35,892 nt of DNA from Priapulus caudatus. Lineage: Eukaryota; Priapulida; Priapulimorpha; Priapulimorphida; Priapulidae. Positions 1 through 10,469 of the stretch are shown one piece after another. The stretch is from the NCBI RefSeq assembly GCF_000485595.1, contig NW_014577149.1, forward strand, positions 445,867 to 481,758, given 5' to 3'. Position 1 is the stretch's first letter. Every line of letters begins with the position of its first letter. The translations under genes were made by a program, and so were the position numbers. The notes under the pieces are model-generated. The model did not search any database, was not told the DNA's origin, and worked only from the letters and a program-made list of their open reading frames with translations.

Positions 1-19
1 TACGTTAGTATTACGTCGT

Positions 20-102
20 ACGTGTAGTAGTACGTACGTCCGTACGTACGTAGTAGTAGTAGGTAGTAGTTGTTGTGTTCGTTGTGTCGTGTGTGTAGTG
101 TG

Positions 103-191
<89 letters not shown>
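20..191. repeat. (GT)n microsatellite with TACGTA/GTAGTAG-rich leader
   Basis: A nearly pure GT run of about 85 bp follows a leader made of irregular TACG and GTAGTAG words. The His-Thr or Cys-Val reading frames through it are simply the dinucleotide read in codons and are not evidence of a protein. Confidence 0.95.
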
Positions 192-194
<3 letters not shown>

Positions 195-230
195 ACGTGT
201 GTCTGTCTGTCTGCTCGGTATCTTTTCAAC

Positions 231-1189
231 CTTAAGAGTTAGAAACTTCAAACTTGGTCCACAGGTACAGCGTATGGGGCGGTAGAACCATATTGATTCT
301 GAGTGACCAAGTTAACATGGTCATTAAGTATATTTTGAACAGTAATCTCTATAGAGCTACACTTCGTCCGCAGGATATCGATTTATTTCACTACGTTGTG
401 GAATAGCATCTGCACAATGTGTGAACTGGGGGATGATTGCGTCACACGCCACCGCGTCTTGACAAGTATTCATTTTGAGTGATATTTTACCAAGGTCAAC
501 GTCATCCATTAGAAGTAGTAACCTAGCTCAGCCTACAAAATATCGCAGGTGTAGTGATCGCGTGTGCGGAGGATTCGCACTCCCCGAGTGCCTTCTAGCT
601 TATGGACTGTATACATGTATACAGTCCATAAGCTAGAACATGCATACATGCGGATGTTTCTTGCCTGCACTTCCAACTTCTTGCGATTATGTAGGTACAT
701 ACGCATTACCAGAATTTAGTTATAAAATCGAAGTTATGAAAACACGCGCTGTGCCTGTACGCTCTAATGCCCGTGGCGTGATACCATTAATGCTCTATTG
801 TGCAGGTGCGAGCGTACGTTCCAAATGTCGCTACGTACAAACTTGGGATACATCCGCTTAGGCTCTAGGGGGTGTGATTCAATTCTTCTTACAACAGTTG
901 AGAATTGCGATATTATTTTCAATAAGAAACCTATACGAGCGTATTCATTTAACACGACGCAGTGTATTTATTATATTAGCAATATGCGAATAACGTATGA
1001 GAAGCATTAATTTAGGTAACTATAATGATTTTGCGTAATCAAATTACTTAAAATAAAACATATCAATTAAGTCTGAAATAACGCGATTATTGATTTCTTA
1101 CTAATCTTATACAGACATGCATGGCTAGTTTCACTAAATGAATTAGCAATGTTTATTCTATAACGAGGTTTAGCATGCCTGCATGTAGT
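231..1189. other. Intergenic stretch, no supported gene
   Basis: Only short open frames of ordinary chance length occur here, several overlapping each other on opposite strands. The one clear structure is the perfect palindrome listed separately. Confidence 0.6.
593..638. repeat. Perfect 46-bp palindrome
   Basis: Two 23-base arms are exact reverse complements with no spacer, centred on GTATACATGTATAC. It could extrude as a cruciform or be the scar of a foldback element. There is no loop, so it is not a normal microRNA precursor. Confidence 0.9.

Positions 1190-1255
<66 letters not shown>
1190..1255. repeat. (TAGA)n microsatellite
   Basis: About sixteen uninterrupted TAGA tetranucleotides in an AT-rich background. 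Confidence 0.97.
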
Positions 1256-1259
<4 letters not shown>

Positions 1260-2331
1260 GTTTATTGCAAAACTAGTGTTAACAACGTTACAATTAAAAT
1301 AAATTTTGCAAACAAGATATCATCAGGCAGTATAAAACTAAAATTAATGATATTTACAATAATATATGTCCCATGGTAAGACATAGATATCACTTAAAAT
1401 GTTGGTTCGTAAAATTATATCACTAAACTAAAAACCATCTTTAGAATATATACTAAATTTAAAATAACGTGATCCTTGGTCAAAAAATAGTTACAATTTA
1501 AAATGCGACACAATGATAGAATCAAACATATATAATTGAAAAATTATTTGAGCAGAATTTTATTAAGAATTCCCGTGATATGACGGTTTAATAAAGGGAA
1601 TGCAAAAAAAGAACCGATAAAAACAGCAACAAACGAGAACGTTTTGCAAACTGCTTTGATCACGGCAATCCGTGACGTATTATACGCCTCGTGCGCAAAT
1701 GCTACTATACCGCCAGTTATTCGTGTTTGCGGAACACACAGCCGATAGGAAAGAGATCTAGAGAGCGCGGCAGCTGCACTTCTTAATGGACTGCTTCCGG
1801 CTGGTTAGTCATAGGTATATACGAAGTACGAAAAAACCCACGCCACTAATGCCGACCCCGACGGCCGCAAATGAGCAGAGATCGGGTAGCATACGCAAAT
1901 AATCACCGGCACGAGTGGGTTATGACATTGTCGACGATTTGACAGATTGCGCTCGAAGAAGCGCAGGTGGAAAACGACGTTTTCAATCAGATCGGGGTTT
2001 ACGAGCAGTAACTGTCTTACTACGCGGAGGCGTGGAGAAGGTACCCGGTTAATCCAAACTCTCGTATCGCATCGCAGCTCGTTTAGTACTTTGCCGGCAC
2101 GTAGTTAAGCGCGTGTGCTTGACCGTAAAGTGATCATGACGGATGCGGAGGCTGAGGAGGATGGCATTCCTGGTTTTCGCTGGGTGTTACCGCGTCTGTG
2201 CCTTATCACGCCGGGGGCATGGCAAGCATATTTGTAGGTTCAGTGCTCCTCTTAAAAATATGTATTATACGCGAGTACGTTCGTATGTGTTTGTGTGTGC
2301 GTTCGTGCGTGCAATATATGTGTTTGTGCAA
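1256..2331. other. Intergenic stretch, AT-rich then more CpG-rich
   Basis: The first half is AT-rich and empty. From about 1660 composition shifts towards CpG-rich sequence, and a 33-codon ATG frame sits near the right end (separate entry). No recognisable domain is present. Confidence 0.5.
2136..2237 (+). other. Short ATG open frame, possible first-exon fragment
   Basis: An ATG with A at -3 opens a 33-codon frame starting MTDAEAEEDGIPGF, acidic and then more hydrophobic, just downstream of a CpG-rich patch. It ends at TAG beside a foldback repeat. It could be the start of a first exon interrupted by repeat insertion, but I see no strong splice donor and do not recognise the peptide. Chance is a serious alternative. 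Confidence 0.15.
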
Positions 2332-2707
2332 CATGTTCTGCTTGCATCTATGACAAATACGACATACGCATATACGCTCTCCTATGACACTATTTGTCAT
2401 AGGAAGAATCTTCCTATGACAAATACGACATACGCATATACGCTCTCCTATGACACTATTTGTCATAGGAAGATTCTTCCACTATAACAAATGAAATCCA
2501 ATATGACAAATATTGGCGAGTCAACTTCGTTCCGCTTTACAGCTAAAATGCACTGCTTGCGTTCATAATAGCGCTCCTAAACTCCTATATGATGCGTACT
2601 ACACGTACAACAATATTTGTCATAGGAAGAATCTTTCCCTGACAAATAGTGTCATAGGAGAGCGTATATGCGTATGTCGTAATTGTCATAGATGCTAGCA
2701 GAACATG
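2332..2707. mobile_element. Foldback/MITE-like inverted-repeat element
   Basis: Outer arms of about 73 bp (2332-2404 and 2635-2707) are near-perfect reverse complements, starting CATGTTCTGC and ending GCAGAACATG. The left arm carries a second direct copy of its inner 66 bp. The repeated block contains smaller palindromes (CCTATGACA...TGTCATAGG and AGGAAGAATCTTCCT). A 17-bp direct repeat (2290-2306 and 2712-2728) flanks the structure. No coding capacity is evident, so it would be non-autonomous. Confidence 0.75.
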
Positions 2708-2708
2708 C

Positions 2709-3169
2709 TGGTTTGTGTGTGCGTTCGTACGCGCGCGTTCGTGCGTGGGCGCGGGCGTGTGCATGTGTCCCTTGGCTCATCGTTTAGTTGGATGTAATGT
2801 TGTTTGCTGAGCGAACCGCCATGAGTAGTTACTCGTTGATCATTTGAATTTTATATGCAGAAAGATTTTGTCACGATCGTATTTTCATGTGGGAATTATG
2901 ATTACCGTCAGAGAACTATTCACATAACTTTACTCAATAAATTACAGCATTATGTATGCTGAATAGCCAAGTATTACGTGTAGTTACGTGTAGACGCCGA
3001 TAGTTTATGAGCTATATGTAAATCTACATAGTAGTCACTACGTCTGCATGATATAAACAAATCCAATTTTATTTGTAGAAAATACCTAATAAATGTAATT
3101 AAATATGCAAATCTTCGTTTGCTATGAATAATTTCATGCGCAACGATATCGGAATCAAGTTAATATGAC
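2709..3169. other. AT-rich intergenic stretch
   Basis: After a short GTGCG-rich patch the sequence is AT-rich without open frames of interest. I see no gene or repeat in it. Confidence 0.5.
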
Positions 3170-3265
3170 AGTGTGGCGCCGCTGCGCTCATGCCTATTAA
3201 TTAAGCGTGATGCCGTACTAGTGGCGCGGGCGATGAGCCAGCGTGCGACGCACGAGGGTAATCGA
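3170..3265 (+). repeat. Dispersed fragment of the 13.2/19.7-kb TIR element
   Basis: This segment aligns, with a few small indels, to the stretch after the CG/CA-rich tract of the TIR element in the last array unit (about 20182-20277). Shared words include GCGTGATGCCGT, GTGGCGCGGGC and GCGACGCACGAGG. It is therefore a separate fragment of the same repeat family, about 16 kb away. Confidence 0.6.
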
Positions 3266-3355
3266 CGCAACGACGCATCGACGCACGAGGGTAATCGACG
3301 CAACGACGCATCGACGCACGAGGGTAATCGACGCAACGACGCATCGACGCACGAG
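3247..3355. repeat. 33-bp minisatellite, about 3.3 copies
   Basis: Three essentially identical 33-bp units plus a 10-bp partial unit, beginning GACGCACGAGGGTAATCG. Because 33 is a multiple of three, the + strand reads as an 11-residue repeat (THEGNRRNDAS). The repeat begins inside the dispersed fragment, so it looks like a local expansion of that sequence rather than a coding repeat. Confidence 0.95.
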
Positions 3356-3439
3356 AAGCAATAAGGTAATTAATGTCACTGGAAAGCAGAGAGCTGAGTG
3401 AGGGATACATGGTGCTGGAATACCTTAACCCGTAGTCGA

Positions 3440-3640
3440 CGTAGATCCCGGAGAGGTGACGACACGACGCCTGGAGGTCGGGCGCAAGGACCGCGGGTAT
3501 ATAAAACGCGCCGAGCCCGGGACCGGGAGAACTCCCCTCCCTCGTTCGACCTCTACCTATACGCTCTGTCGTCCCCCCTGCGTGTTGTACAATACCTGTT
3601 GTGTCTTGTTGTACTCGCTATGGCTGATGATACAACCGCT
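3440..3640 (+). promoter_or_regulatory. GC-rich TATA-bearing promoter-like patch
   Basis: A strong TATA box (TATATAAAA at 3498-3506) sits in GC-rich sequence and is followed by pyrimidine-rich DNA. About 115 bp downstream, an ATG in good context (GCTATGG, near 3619) opens a frame of about 40 codons. A cellular promoter or a relic LTR promoter would both fit; no second LTR-like copy is visible in the window. The short frame is not recognised. Confidence 0.3.
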
Positions 3641-4284
3641 TGTGGTAGGGCCTACGTTACGTTACTAGTTCGTGTTTGCTTTACGTCTTACGCAACTATT
3701 ACTCCTTACCCCACGGCCGCTCCCGTTCCCATACCTTGACCGAATAACGACAAGCTTACAAGAGAACCACGATACAATACTAAACGTTGACGTCCGGTAA
3801 ATATCTGAAGCTAGATATGGCTACCACGACATAATCGCACGCAGTCGACGATACAAATATCTCGGCATACATACACATATCTATCACTATAAATTAACAA
3901 AATCAATCAAAATGGCAGGTAAAATTAGAATAATTCCATTTAGCGCATGCGTTTCTGCGTCTGTGTGAGTGTGTAAGCCTGTGTGATTATATGTGTAAGA
4001 AAAAGGTAAAATGCTGATTCCAACTAGAATCGCAAAACTAAAAATACTACTTAATATAAAGGTTTAAAGAAAAAGAAACGAATTTACTAGTTATTAATTA
4101 AGTGACGATCAACAAATTTAATACTTTTACATAATTTATTAAAGCTCAACATCAATGTACTTACTATACACGTTACTTTAAGCAGCCAAATGACAACATC
4201 TTATAACTTCATCAATGAAAGCTTCATTAGTTAATAGACAACTTTAACTCATTTTATTATTATAATTTAAAGCTGCTCTAAGTC

Positions 4285-4309
4285 GTTAAAAACGTTCAAC
4301 GTTTTTAAC
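4285..4309. repeat. Short perfect inverted repeat
   Basis: Arms of 12 bp (GTTAAAAACGTT and its exact complement) are separated by a single base. Function unknown. Confidence 0.8.
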
Positions 4310-5370
4310 AACCCGCGTATAGCCGTCGACCAATAGAGGACAATCATTCCGATAGTTTAGTTTCTCCGACAAGTTATAAGTAGAATTAGATGGAATTTTT
4401 TGCCGCTGGCGATTTAGAAATTAGGCGGATGTAATTTTCTCGGTACATTGAGCATAGTAGCTTGAGAAAGGGCGGTTGATGTTATAAAGGTCATTAATTT
4501 CATGATAACGGTTAAAAAAATACGATGGTAAGAAAATACACGACATTTCACATAAAAGGCAGAGAGCAGATTTAATAACGTAACATCATTAACAAAATTA
4601 GAATACATAATAGTTTACCTGTAGTTTACAGAACTATTAGCTAACTACGTGCAAGGCCGATCTTATACTTAGCGTTCAGACGCATAGATCATGCCGGCTA
4701 GACTGTGGCGAAAATATCTCCAGTTGATATCGCTATTGAAATGTATAGCGATTATACCGCTATATATAATAAGAGATGGCCATGTAGACAAGCATTTACA
4801 CGTTTTCGATGTAGAGAAAACAGCTAAACTAGCGAATAGAATTGAACGATAAAAGCGGACAACTAAGAAATGTACGTCACATTAGACTACACTCCCGAGT
4901 ATGTGGGCAGTAGATAAATGGAAGCGGAAGGCGAATAAAGATTCAGATGATGCACGCGCATGCATGCACGTTTGAATTTGCAAGTTCATGAATCACAACC
5001 GTATCGTCGGTAGAGGAGCCGATTGAAACATGATTGCTATTTCTGATGCGACGTTTCATGCACGACTTCCTACCAATCTCCGTGGTTCACATTTGCTTAC
5101 GTGCGGCTTTGTATATAAGAGCGCAAATAAAACCGGTGAATGTGAGCCGGTACAACGTACATGCTGTGTATTTTATGAGCCGAATTCTCCCTGTTATTGA
5201 CCTTTTCTGCAAAGCTACTACTTAGCCTAGACCGTACATTGACGGTGCTGCTAGTAATAGTGTACGACTAACTAGTATGGGTATGAGTAATATGACAGGC
5301 ACTAACTATACAGAGATTTGCGTAATGAAACAGGCAGTAATTACACAGAGATTAGTTTTCAGTTTCAGTT

Positions 5371-5435
5371 AGTATTATCAGAACTAGATAATAGGGACCC
5401 CTTAGAGATTCCCTATTATCTACTTCTGGTATTAT
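5371..5435. repeat. Imperfect hairpin, about 26-bp stem
   Basis: The arms around AGATAATAGGGA and its complement pair over about 26 positions with a few mismatches and a loop of about 10 bases. The stem is shorter than a typical animal pre-miRNA, and arm conservation cannot be tested from one sequence. A MITE remnant is as likely. Confidence 0.45.
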
Positions 5436-5735
5436 GCATGTTATAGAAAGAAATCACGTGTCCATCGGCGGTATTTGCTTAAACTCGGGATTTGAACTCG
5501 GAAACGTGCATTGTTACCAGCATTATCTGCAGACGGCTATGTTGTACAAAGTCGCAAGTGCGTGATATATGAACAGTTGGTTGATTTTTTGGAGCCAAGG
5601 TGATCAGTAGCGTTGTAACCTTCGTCGTATTTGCCACACGTCCGCCCTGCGCTTCGTGAGCACACGCATATATATACTCTTTCGTACAGAAACGATGCTA
5701 ATCGTGTCCTAAGCCCGCAGGCGAAGCTTTCACGT

Positions 5736-7100
5736 TCACAAGCGCACGCTGTCTTTGGGATCGGTCAACGACGTCACCTCCGACACTATTATGTACAGCG
5801 AGTCGCTGGACTTCGGGCAGTTCCGACGTCCTCTTGCGGGCGCGACGCCGTTATTACATTGGTTCGGCGTTCGCGAGTTCGCATGGCGGTAGCCGCGCGC
5901 TAAGCCGTTGCTCAGCCGCGGACTCCGGCCGCTGGCTAAGCTCTCCAGGCTTCCCGGTATCGTACGCTGCGAGCGACAACTCGACCGGTACACGGAACTG
6001 CCGCTGGCCGAATGCTCGTAGAAGCTGGTGCCGTACATGCTCTTCATCGAGAAGGCGCGCGAGAAGGCGAGCGCCTCCGGCTGCCGCTGGCAGAAGATCT
6101 TCAGAAAGAGCAGCTTGAACTTCTTGCCGAAGATGCAGTAGATGATGAAGTTGATCGACGAGTTAAAGGTGACGAGCAGGTTGCTGAAGTGCACCATCAG
6201 CGCGCTGACGTAGAGCAGGCGCGCCAGCTCGAGTATGTTGATGACGACGGCCATCGTGTTGCAGACGAAGAAGATGGCGACGATGCAGATGAGCATCATT
6301 GCTGTGTTCATGTCCTTCTCCTGCCGCCGACTCATCTGTATGCGCTCGCTGCGCGCCTTGCGCACGGCGTGCAGTATGAGCACGTTGAAGATCGCCAGCG
6401 CGAGGAAGGGCACGACGTTCATGATCGGCAGGTACATAAGCACGTAGTAGATGACGTAGTAGTTCTCGTTCTTGCGCAGCTCCGACTTGCAGTGCTCGAC
6501 GACGGTGACGTTCGTCACCGGGTCCGTCCACTCCTCAGTGTCCGTCTCCCAGAAGCGCGGCATGTTGTAGGCGAGCGACAGGCCGCTCACCATCGAGATG
6601 ACGGTCTTCGCACGCGACATCGTGCACATCGAGCGCGCCTTCAGCGGGTGACAGACGGCGATGTAACGCTCGACGCTCACGGAGACGGTCAGCCAGACGG
6701 AGCCCGTCTGCGCGAACAACGCGATCGGGTACATGTAGCGGATCATGAACGGGTAGACGGCGACGTAGCCGGCAAGCACGTTCGTCTGCGCGTGCAGCTG
6801 GTCGTACATGTGCATCGCGGGGAAGGCGAAGCAGAGGATCGCCGTGATGATGAGCAGCGTGTCGTAGACGCTCAGCGCGCTTAGGTAGAGGTTGATCGAC
6901 GAGCGCATCTCGCGTCGGCAGAGGATCGCTAGCGACATACAGTTACCGACGACTCCCATGACGCCGATGATCGGCAGCAGCTGTCCGCTGATGATGAAGC
7001 CGATGCGCGTTTCGTGGATGATCGCCTCGCGCTCGTCGTCACTGAAGCTGCCGTTGCCGTACGTCGAGTTGGCGCCGGCGTACCAAGGGGCTGCTGCCAT
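5736..7100 (-). CDS. FMRFamide-receptor-like rhodopsin-family GPCR
   Basis: A complete 454-residue seven-transmembrane receptor encoded in one exon. The extracellular N-terminus has two N-glycosylation sequons (NST, NGS). Visible hallmarks, numbered from an upstream in-frame GTG at 7115 (the ATG is residue 6): GN in TM1 (N58), D85 in TM2, ERY at 149-151 ending TM3 and followed by IAVCHPLKA, a Cys in extracellular loop 2 (C209), Pro in TM5, a TM6 with FFVCNT instead of CWxP, and NSSINFIIY (318-326) in place of NPxxY, then a basic helix-8 region and a Ser-rich tail of about 115 residues. The TM7 variant and CHPLKA are typical of FMRFamide/neuropeptide receptors, so a peptide ligand at the plasma membrane is inferred. 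I see no Cys at the usual top-of-TM3 position. The start was chosen for its context (AAGATGG). The GC-rich codons contrast with AT-rich flanks. Confidence 0.9.
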   Translation of the reverse strand: MAAAPWYAGANSTYGNGSFSDDEREAIIHETRIGFIISGQLLPIIGVMGVVGNCMSLAILCRREMRSSINLYLSALSVYDTLLIITAILCFAFPAMHMYDQLHAQTNVLAGYVAVYPFMIRYMYPIALFAQTGSVWLTVSVSVERYIAVCHPLKARSMCTMSRAKTVISMVSGLSLAYNMPRFWETDTEEWTDPVTNVTVVEHCKSELRKNENYYVIYYVLMYLPIMNVVPFLALAIFNVLILHAVRKARSERIQMSRRQEKDMNTAMMLICIVAIFFVCNTMAVVINILELARLLYVSALMVHFSNLLVTFNSSINFIIYCIFGKKFKLLFLKIFCQRQPEALAFSRAFSMKSMYGTSFYEHSASGSSVYRSSCRSQRTIPGSLESLASGRSPRLSNGLARGYRHANSRTPNQCNNGVAPARGRRNCPKSSDSLYIIVSEVTSLTDPKDSVRL

Positions 7101-7175
7101 CTTGACGGCCGGCACCGGGCAGGGATGCTCTGAAACACGTTGATAAGGAAAGAGAGAGTTAGAAAGTTCGCTGTC
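7101..7175 (-). promoter_or_regulatory. 5'UTR splice acceptor of the GPCR gene
   Basis: On the minus strand a branch-point-like TTCTAAC (7158-7164) is followed by a pyrimidine tract and TTTCAG, placing the exon start at about 7129 and leaving roughly 29 bp of 5'UTR before the ATG. This implies an upstream non-coding exon at higher coordinates; its position could not be found by eye. A 5'UTR intron before an otherwise intronless receptor reading frame is common in GPCR genes. Confidence 0.7.
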
Positions 7176-8362
7176 ACGCTACTCACAAGCTGTCAAGCTG
7201 TCACGCTACCATTACTATACATAGTGCATTTACAATACAACTGCCGTAGATTTATTTAAGTATTGCTGATAGTCATTACTGCATGGTATCCAAATGAAAT
7301 CTCCGCAATTTTTTTCATATTTCTCTATGCGATACAGCTACTTTAGCAATAAAAATTTTTTGTGGCTAGCAGCTCAGCAGCTTATATTCTTCTGCTGTTA
7401 GCATTAATATTGTAAGCTCGCACCCATGGATAGGCGTCAAGGGAGTTATCCAGAGGATATGCGATACCAGTACGTCACGAGACATTAAAGTAAAGTGCGC
7501 TGACGGAGTTTCGTCTGAGAGCTCGCGTCAAGACACCTTTAGCGCGCTTTTGATAGTTCATTTCTTTGCATTTCAATAGACATCCATTAGCAAGCGGTGC
7601 AGCATTACGATGGTATTCAGAAGGCATAACTGCCATACATACTGCACCCGTGCCCAGTCACTTAATCGCGTGCTTTTGATTTTTTGATACATGTGCTACT
7701 TCGGTAGCCAATGCAGTCGTTCATAGTTCACGCCTGCTCATCGTGTAAAAAACTGCGCTGCTGATAGACGAAAACCTTAAAGCGTAGCGAAGACGCATGA
7801 TTCCCGTTGGTATATCCAACCTCCGAATTGTCTATTTCGCAGAAATACAAATTACATTGTCTCACTTTTTCCAGCGTTGCTTGCTCGCGCAGCATTTCAT
7901 CAGAAATTAAACGTAACAGAGTGCTTGATCATTTGGGTAACAGCGTCACTGCTGACTCAGCACTGCCGCCTAGTACCTTGGCAGAGTTCCAAAATTTGCA
8001 GCGCATTTCGGACTCATTAAAGAATTCTAGCGCTTTCCTTCTAATGCAACCATGCATGCCTACAATAGGTAGTGTTACTGCTGGAGTAAATATCCAAGTT
8101 TCTAACCAAGAAAATCACGTTCACTTGGATTGATCCACTTCTGATAACCAATCGATTGTTAAGGGTAACACAGGTGCTGAACAACCCCGTTCTGTCTATA
8201 AACGAGAATGCTCGATTTTTCACATCGCAATCACAGTAAAATCTGTCGAATTATGGCGCACAATATTATTAATAACTAAATATATCCAGCTTAAAGCATT
8301 CGCATGGCAAAACCATTTACGGTGACTATACGCATGTAGGTCATTCACAACGAGCGCTTATA
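7176..8362. other. Presumed upstream/intronic region of the GPCR
   Basis: No repeat or recognisable domain. It may contain part of the GPCR 5' intron. The only protein-like frame on the + strand is listed separately. Confidence 0.4.
7875..8133 (+). other. Unrecognised open frame behind a splice-acceptor-like site
   Basis: The frame reads like ordinary protein (for example ADSALPPSTLAEFQNLQ) rather than low complexity, and starts right after a pyrimidine tract ending CCAG (7871-7874). It has no ATG start. I do not recognise the family. It could be an exon, a decayed transposon fragment or chance. Confidence 0.15.
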
Positions 8363-8587
8363 AGCTGCTGCTTCTGTTGCTGTTGTGGCCGCTGTTGCTT
8401 CTGTTGCTGTTGTTGCCGCTGCTGCATCTGTTGCTTCTGTTGCTGTTGTTGCCACTGCTGCTTCTGTTGCTTCTGTTGCTGTTGTTGCCGCTGCTGCATC
8501 TATTGCTTCTGTTGTTTTTGCTGCTGCTGTTGCTGCTGCTGCTGCGGCTGCTAATGCTGCTGCTGCTCCATTTATTATTACTATTAA

Positions 8588-8618
<31 letters not shown>

Positions 8619-8671
8619 GTTGTTGTTGTTGTCGTTGTTGTTGTTGCTGCTGCTGCTGTTGTTGCTGCTGT
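8363..8671. repeat. Compound (TGC/TTG/ATT)n trinucleotide repeat
   Basis: About 310 bp of interleaved CTG, TTG and ATT triplets, with an ATT run in the middle (8571-8617). Because the repeat contains few stops, several frames stay open as poly-Leu or poly-Ala; these are artefacts of the triplets. Confidence 0.95.
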
Positions 8672-9153
8672 GTCAGTCTCTCTATATGCCTATACCTGTA
8701 TTCTCAGTGTACTGCTGCTGACTGTCGATGAACGGTATCGGAATCGCATAAATCAACTATATGCCGTAGTCATTGTATATACATTAAGAGCTAATAATAC
8801 TACCATTAGGTAGGTATTATCAGCTCCTGTATCATTAGTAGGTTTTATTAGCTCTTGTATACATGTATATTCTATTGCGTCGCGCTGACGCTATTGAGCC
8901 ACACTGCTGCGTCAGCGGCTGCCACTCGCCAAACGCACACCTGTAAATTTCTTCTTTTTATTTTTTATTCGTTTGTATACACGCGCGCGGTGAGTGTGTG
9001 TGTCGTAGACAATTATTACCGGAATTATTTAGCGATAGAGAGTGCATAATAAGCATTAATACATTACGGCAGTGTGTACAATATTTGTTTATTTACTATC
9101 ATATTATTATTATTATTATTATTTCTAAGTGGGATCACGGCATTAGCCGGTGC
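8672..9153. repeat. Unassigned flank ending in an (ATT)n run
   Basis: Non-repetitive DNA with short chance frames, ending in about eight ATT triplets at 9101-9124 just before the tandem array starts. Confidence 0.5.
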
Positions 9154-9945
9154 TTCTGGTTGACCGTGTCCCAACCTGCTGGACATAGGGATTCAATCCA
9201 GAATTTTGTGGTGCTTGATGTGTTCCAGTAGTTGCGATTTTTGCTGCACTTTTGCGCATGTGGTGGCCAGGAGTTTTCTTAAGGCTTTCTTTAAAATTAT
9301 TCTTTATGCAGCCAAGGGCTCACAGCCACCACACTGTACAATTCTCGTCTTAAGCTATTCCACATCCCGGTGGATCCTAATTCGGATCTCCAAATCTTTT
9401 TATTTGGTGAGTTTGTCTCTTTCCTTTACCATGATGTTACAATCATCTGGTACGGCTACGTCAATCAACAGGCTCGCTTTTCTTTCCTGTTGTGGAGGCA
9501 GCTATATCAGGGCGGTTTGCAGTATCGTGCGATCTGTCTGCACTGCCATATCCCAGCCATTATGGTAGTATCTCCGATGTTGATAACTGGTCTGCGGAGT
9601 CATGTTCAACCACTTGTCAGTTACTTGCTCACCAAGTTGCACTGCCAGATGTGACCAGTGGCAGATAGCTGGCTACCTTGTTGTGGCGATTTATGTACTC
9701 GGTTGGGGCCAGCACAGCACATGTGCGATCCGGGCGATGAGTGTGGCTGAGGTCGTTCCTCTGCCTTGCTATTTTTATTATTATTATTATTATTATATTA
9801 TTATCTATTGGGACGGCCCATGTGCCCCTTGCTCGGCAGAGAACGCACTATTGCTGCGGATGCAGCGGTGTTGAGCGCTGTCGGCCTAGACCGAGGTCTA
9901 CGCGGTTACCCGGAGGATGTGTTACCCTAACTAGCACGGCAAAGT
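9154..9945 (-). pseudogene. Non-LTR retrotransposon pol C-terminal fragment, copy 1
   Basis: This aligns along its length with the better copy at 15698-16432 and so is the same degraded C-terminal part of a LINE-type pol. Frames are repeatedly broken by one-base indels, and an ATT microsatellite (about 9774-9806) lies inside the former coding sequence. No RT catalytic core or endonuclease is present, so the fragment cannot act alone. The left end coincides with the left end of the tandem unit. Confidence 0.55.
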
Positions 9946-10175
9946 ACTGAATTCGTAGCTACACAGTAGAGTACTAACGATAATAACACGGTAAAGTATT
10001 ATAGTCTGTATAGCTACCCGTAAAGTACTAGCCGCGTAGCTACACGCGTAGAGTACTAGCCCGTATAGCTACACGGGTAGAGATGACTAGCCCATAGCTA
10101 CACGGTAAAGTACGAAATCGTAGCTACAAGGTAGAGTACTATATAGGTATGTATAGCTACTCGGTATAGATGTAA
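9946..10175. repeat. 26-bp minisatellite, copy 1
   Basis: About eight degenerate units built on the words TAGCTACACGGTA and GAGTACTAGCCCG. The matching block in unit III is more regular. Confidence 0.85.
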
Positions 10176-10469
10176 GAGCATGATCTATGATATAATAGTA
10201 GAAAGAGCCGAAGTGTCGTTTTCCGTATCTCCTCCGAAACCGTGCGACGTATTCTCACGCGAATCGAGCTGTGGCATAGAACCTTCTGGGCGTCCCGAAT
10301 ACATTCGCGTACGTTGAGACGCGATTTTTCGATCGTAAAGTGACTTTTGGATGCAATTTCTAAAAGTTATGTGCGCGATAAACGTTCGGCTTCTCCGGAC
10401 TCCGAAAACTTCGCATTGCATCGGCAACCCGCACCCAAATTTAAATCGCCAAATTCGCATGCGCAACAG

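Larger units (their letters stand above)
3740..5735. other. Long intergenic stretch 3' of the GPCR
   Basis: Mostly AT-rich, without a credible open frame. It holds two inverted repeats listed separately and, around 5460-5560 on the minus strand, a sequence with a weak resemblance to RNA polymerase III A and B boxes that does not fold into a tRNA. Confidence 0.5.

Noticed and set aside
3173-3364. Protein with 11-residue THEGNRRNDAS repeats
   Set aside because: The repeat is a 33-bp minisatellite within a transposon fragment; the frame is open on both strands.
5460-5560. tRNA or tRNA-derived SINE on the minus strand
   Set aside because: A B-box-like GAGTTCAAATCCCGAG is present, but the T-stem does not pair and no cloverleaf forms; no second copy was found in the window.
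6012-6884. 290-codon + strand open frame
   Set aside because: Antisense shadow of the GC-rich GPCR coding sequence; no domain, His/Arg/Asp-biased composition.
7101-7115. Upstream GTG start for the GPCR (MPAVK...)
   Set aside because: Animal genes start at ATG; the ATG at 7100 has good context and lies about 29 bp after the splice acceptor.
8377-8813. Poly-Leu or poly-Ala membrane-like protein
   Set aside because: Trinucleotide repeat translated in two frames; no coding evidence.
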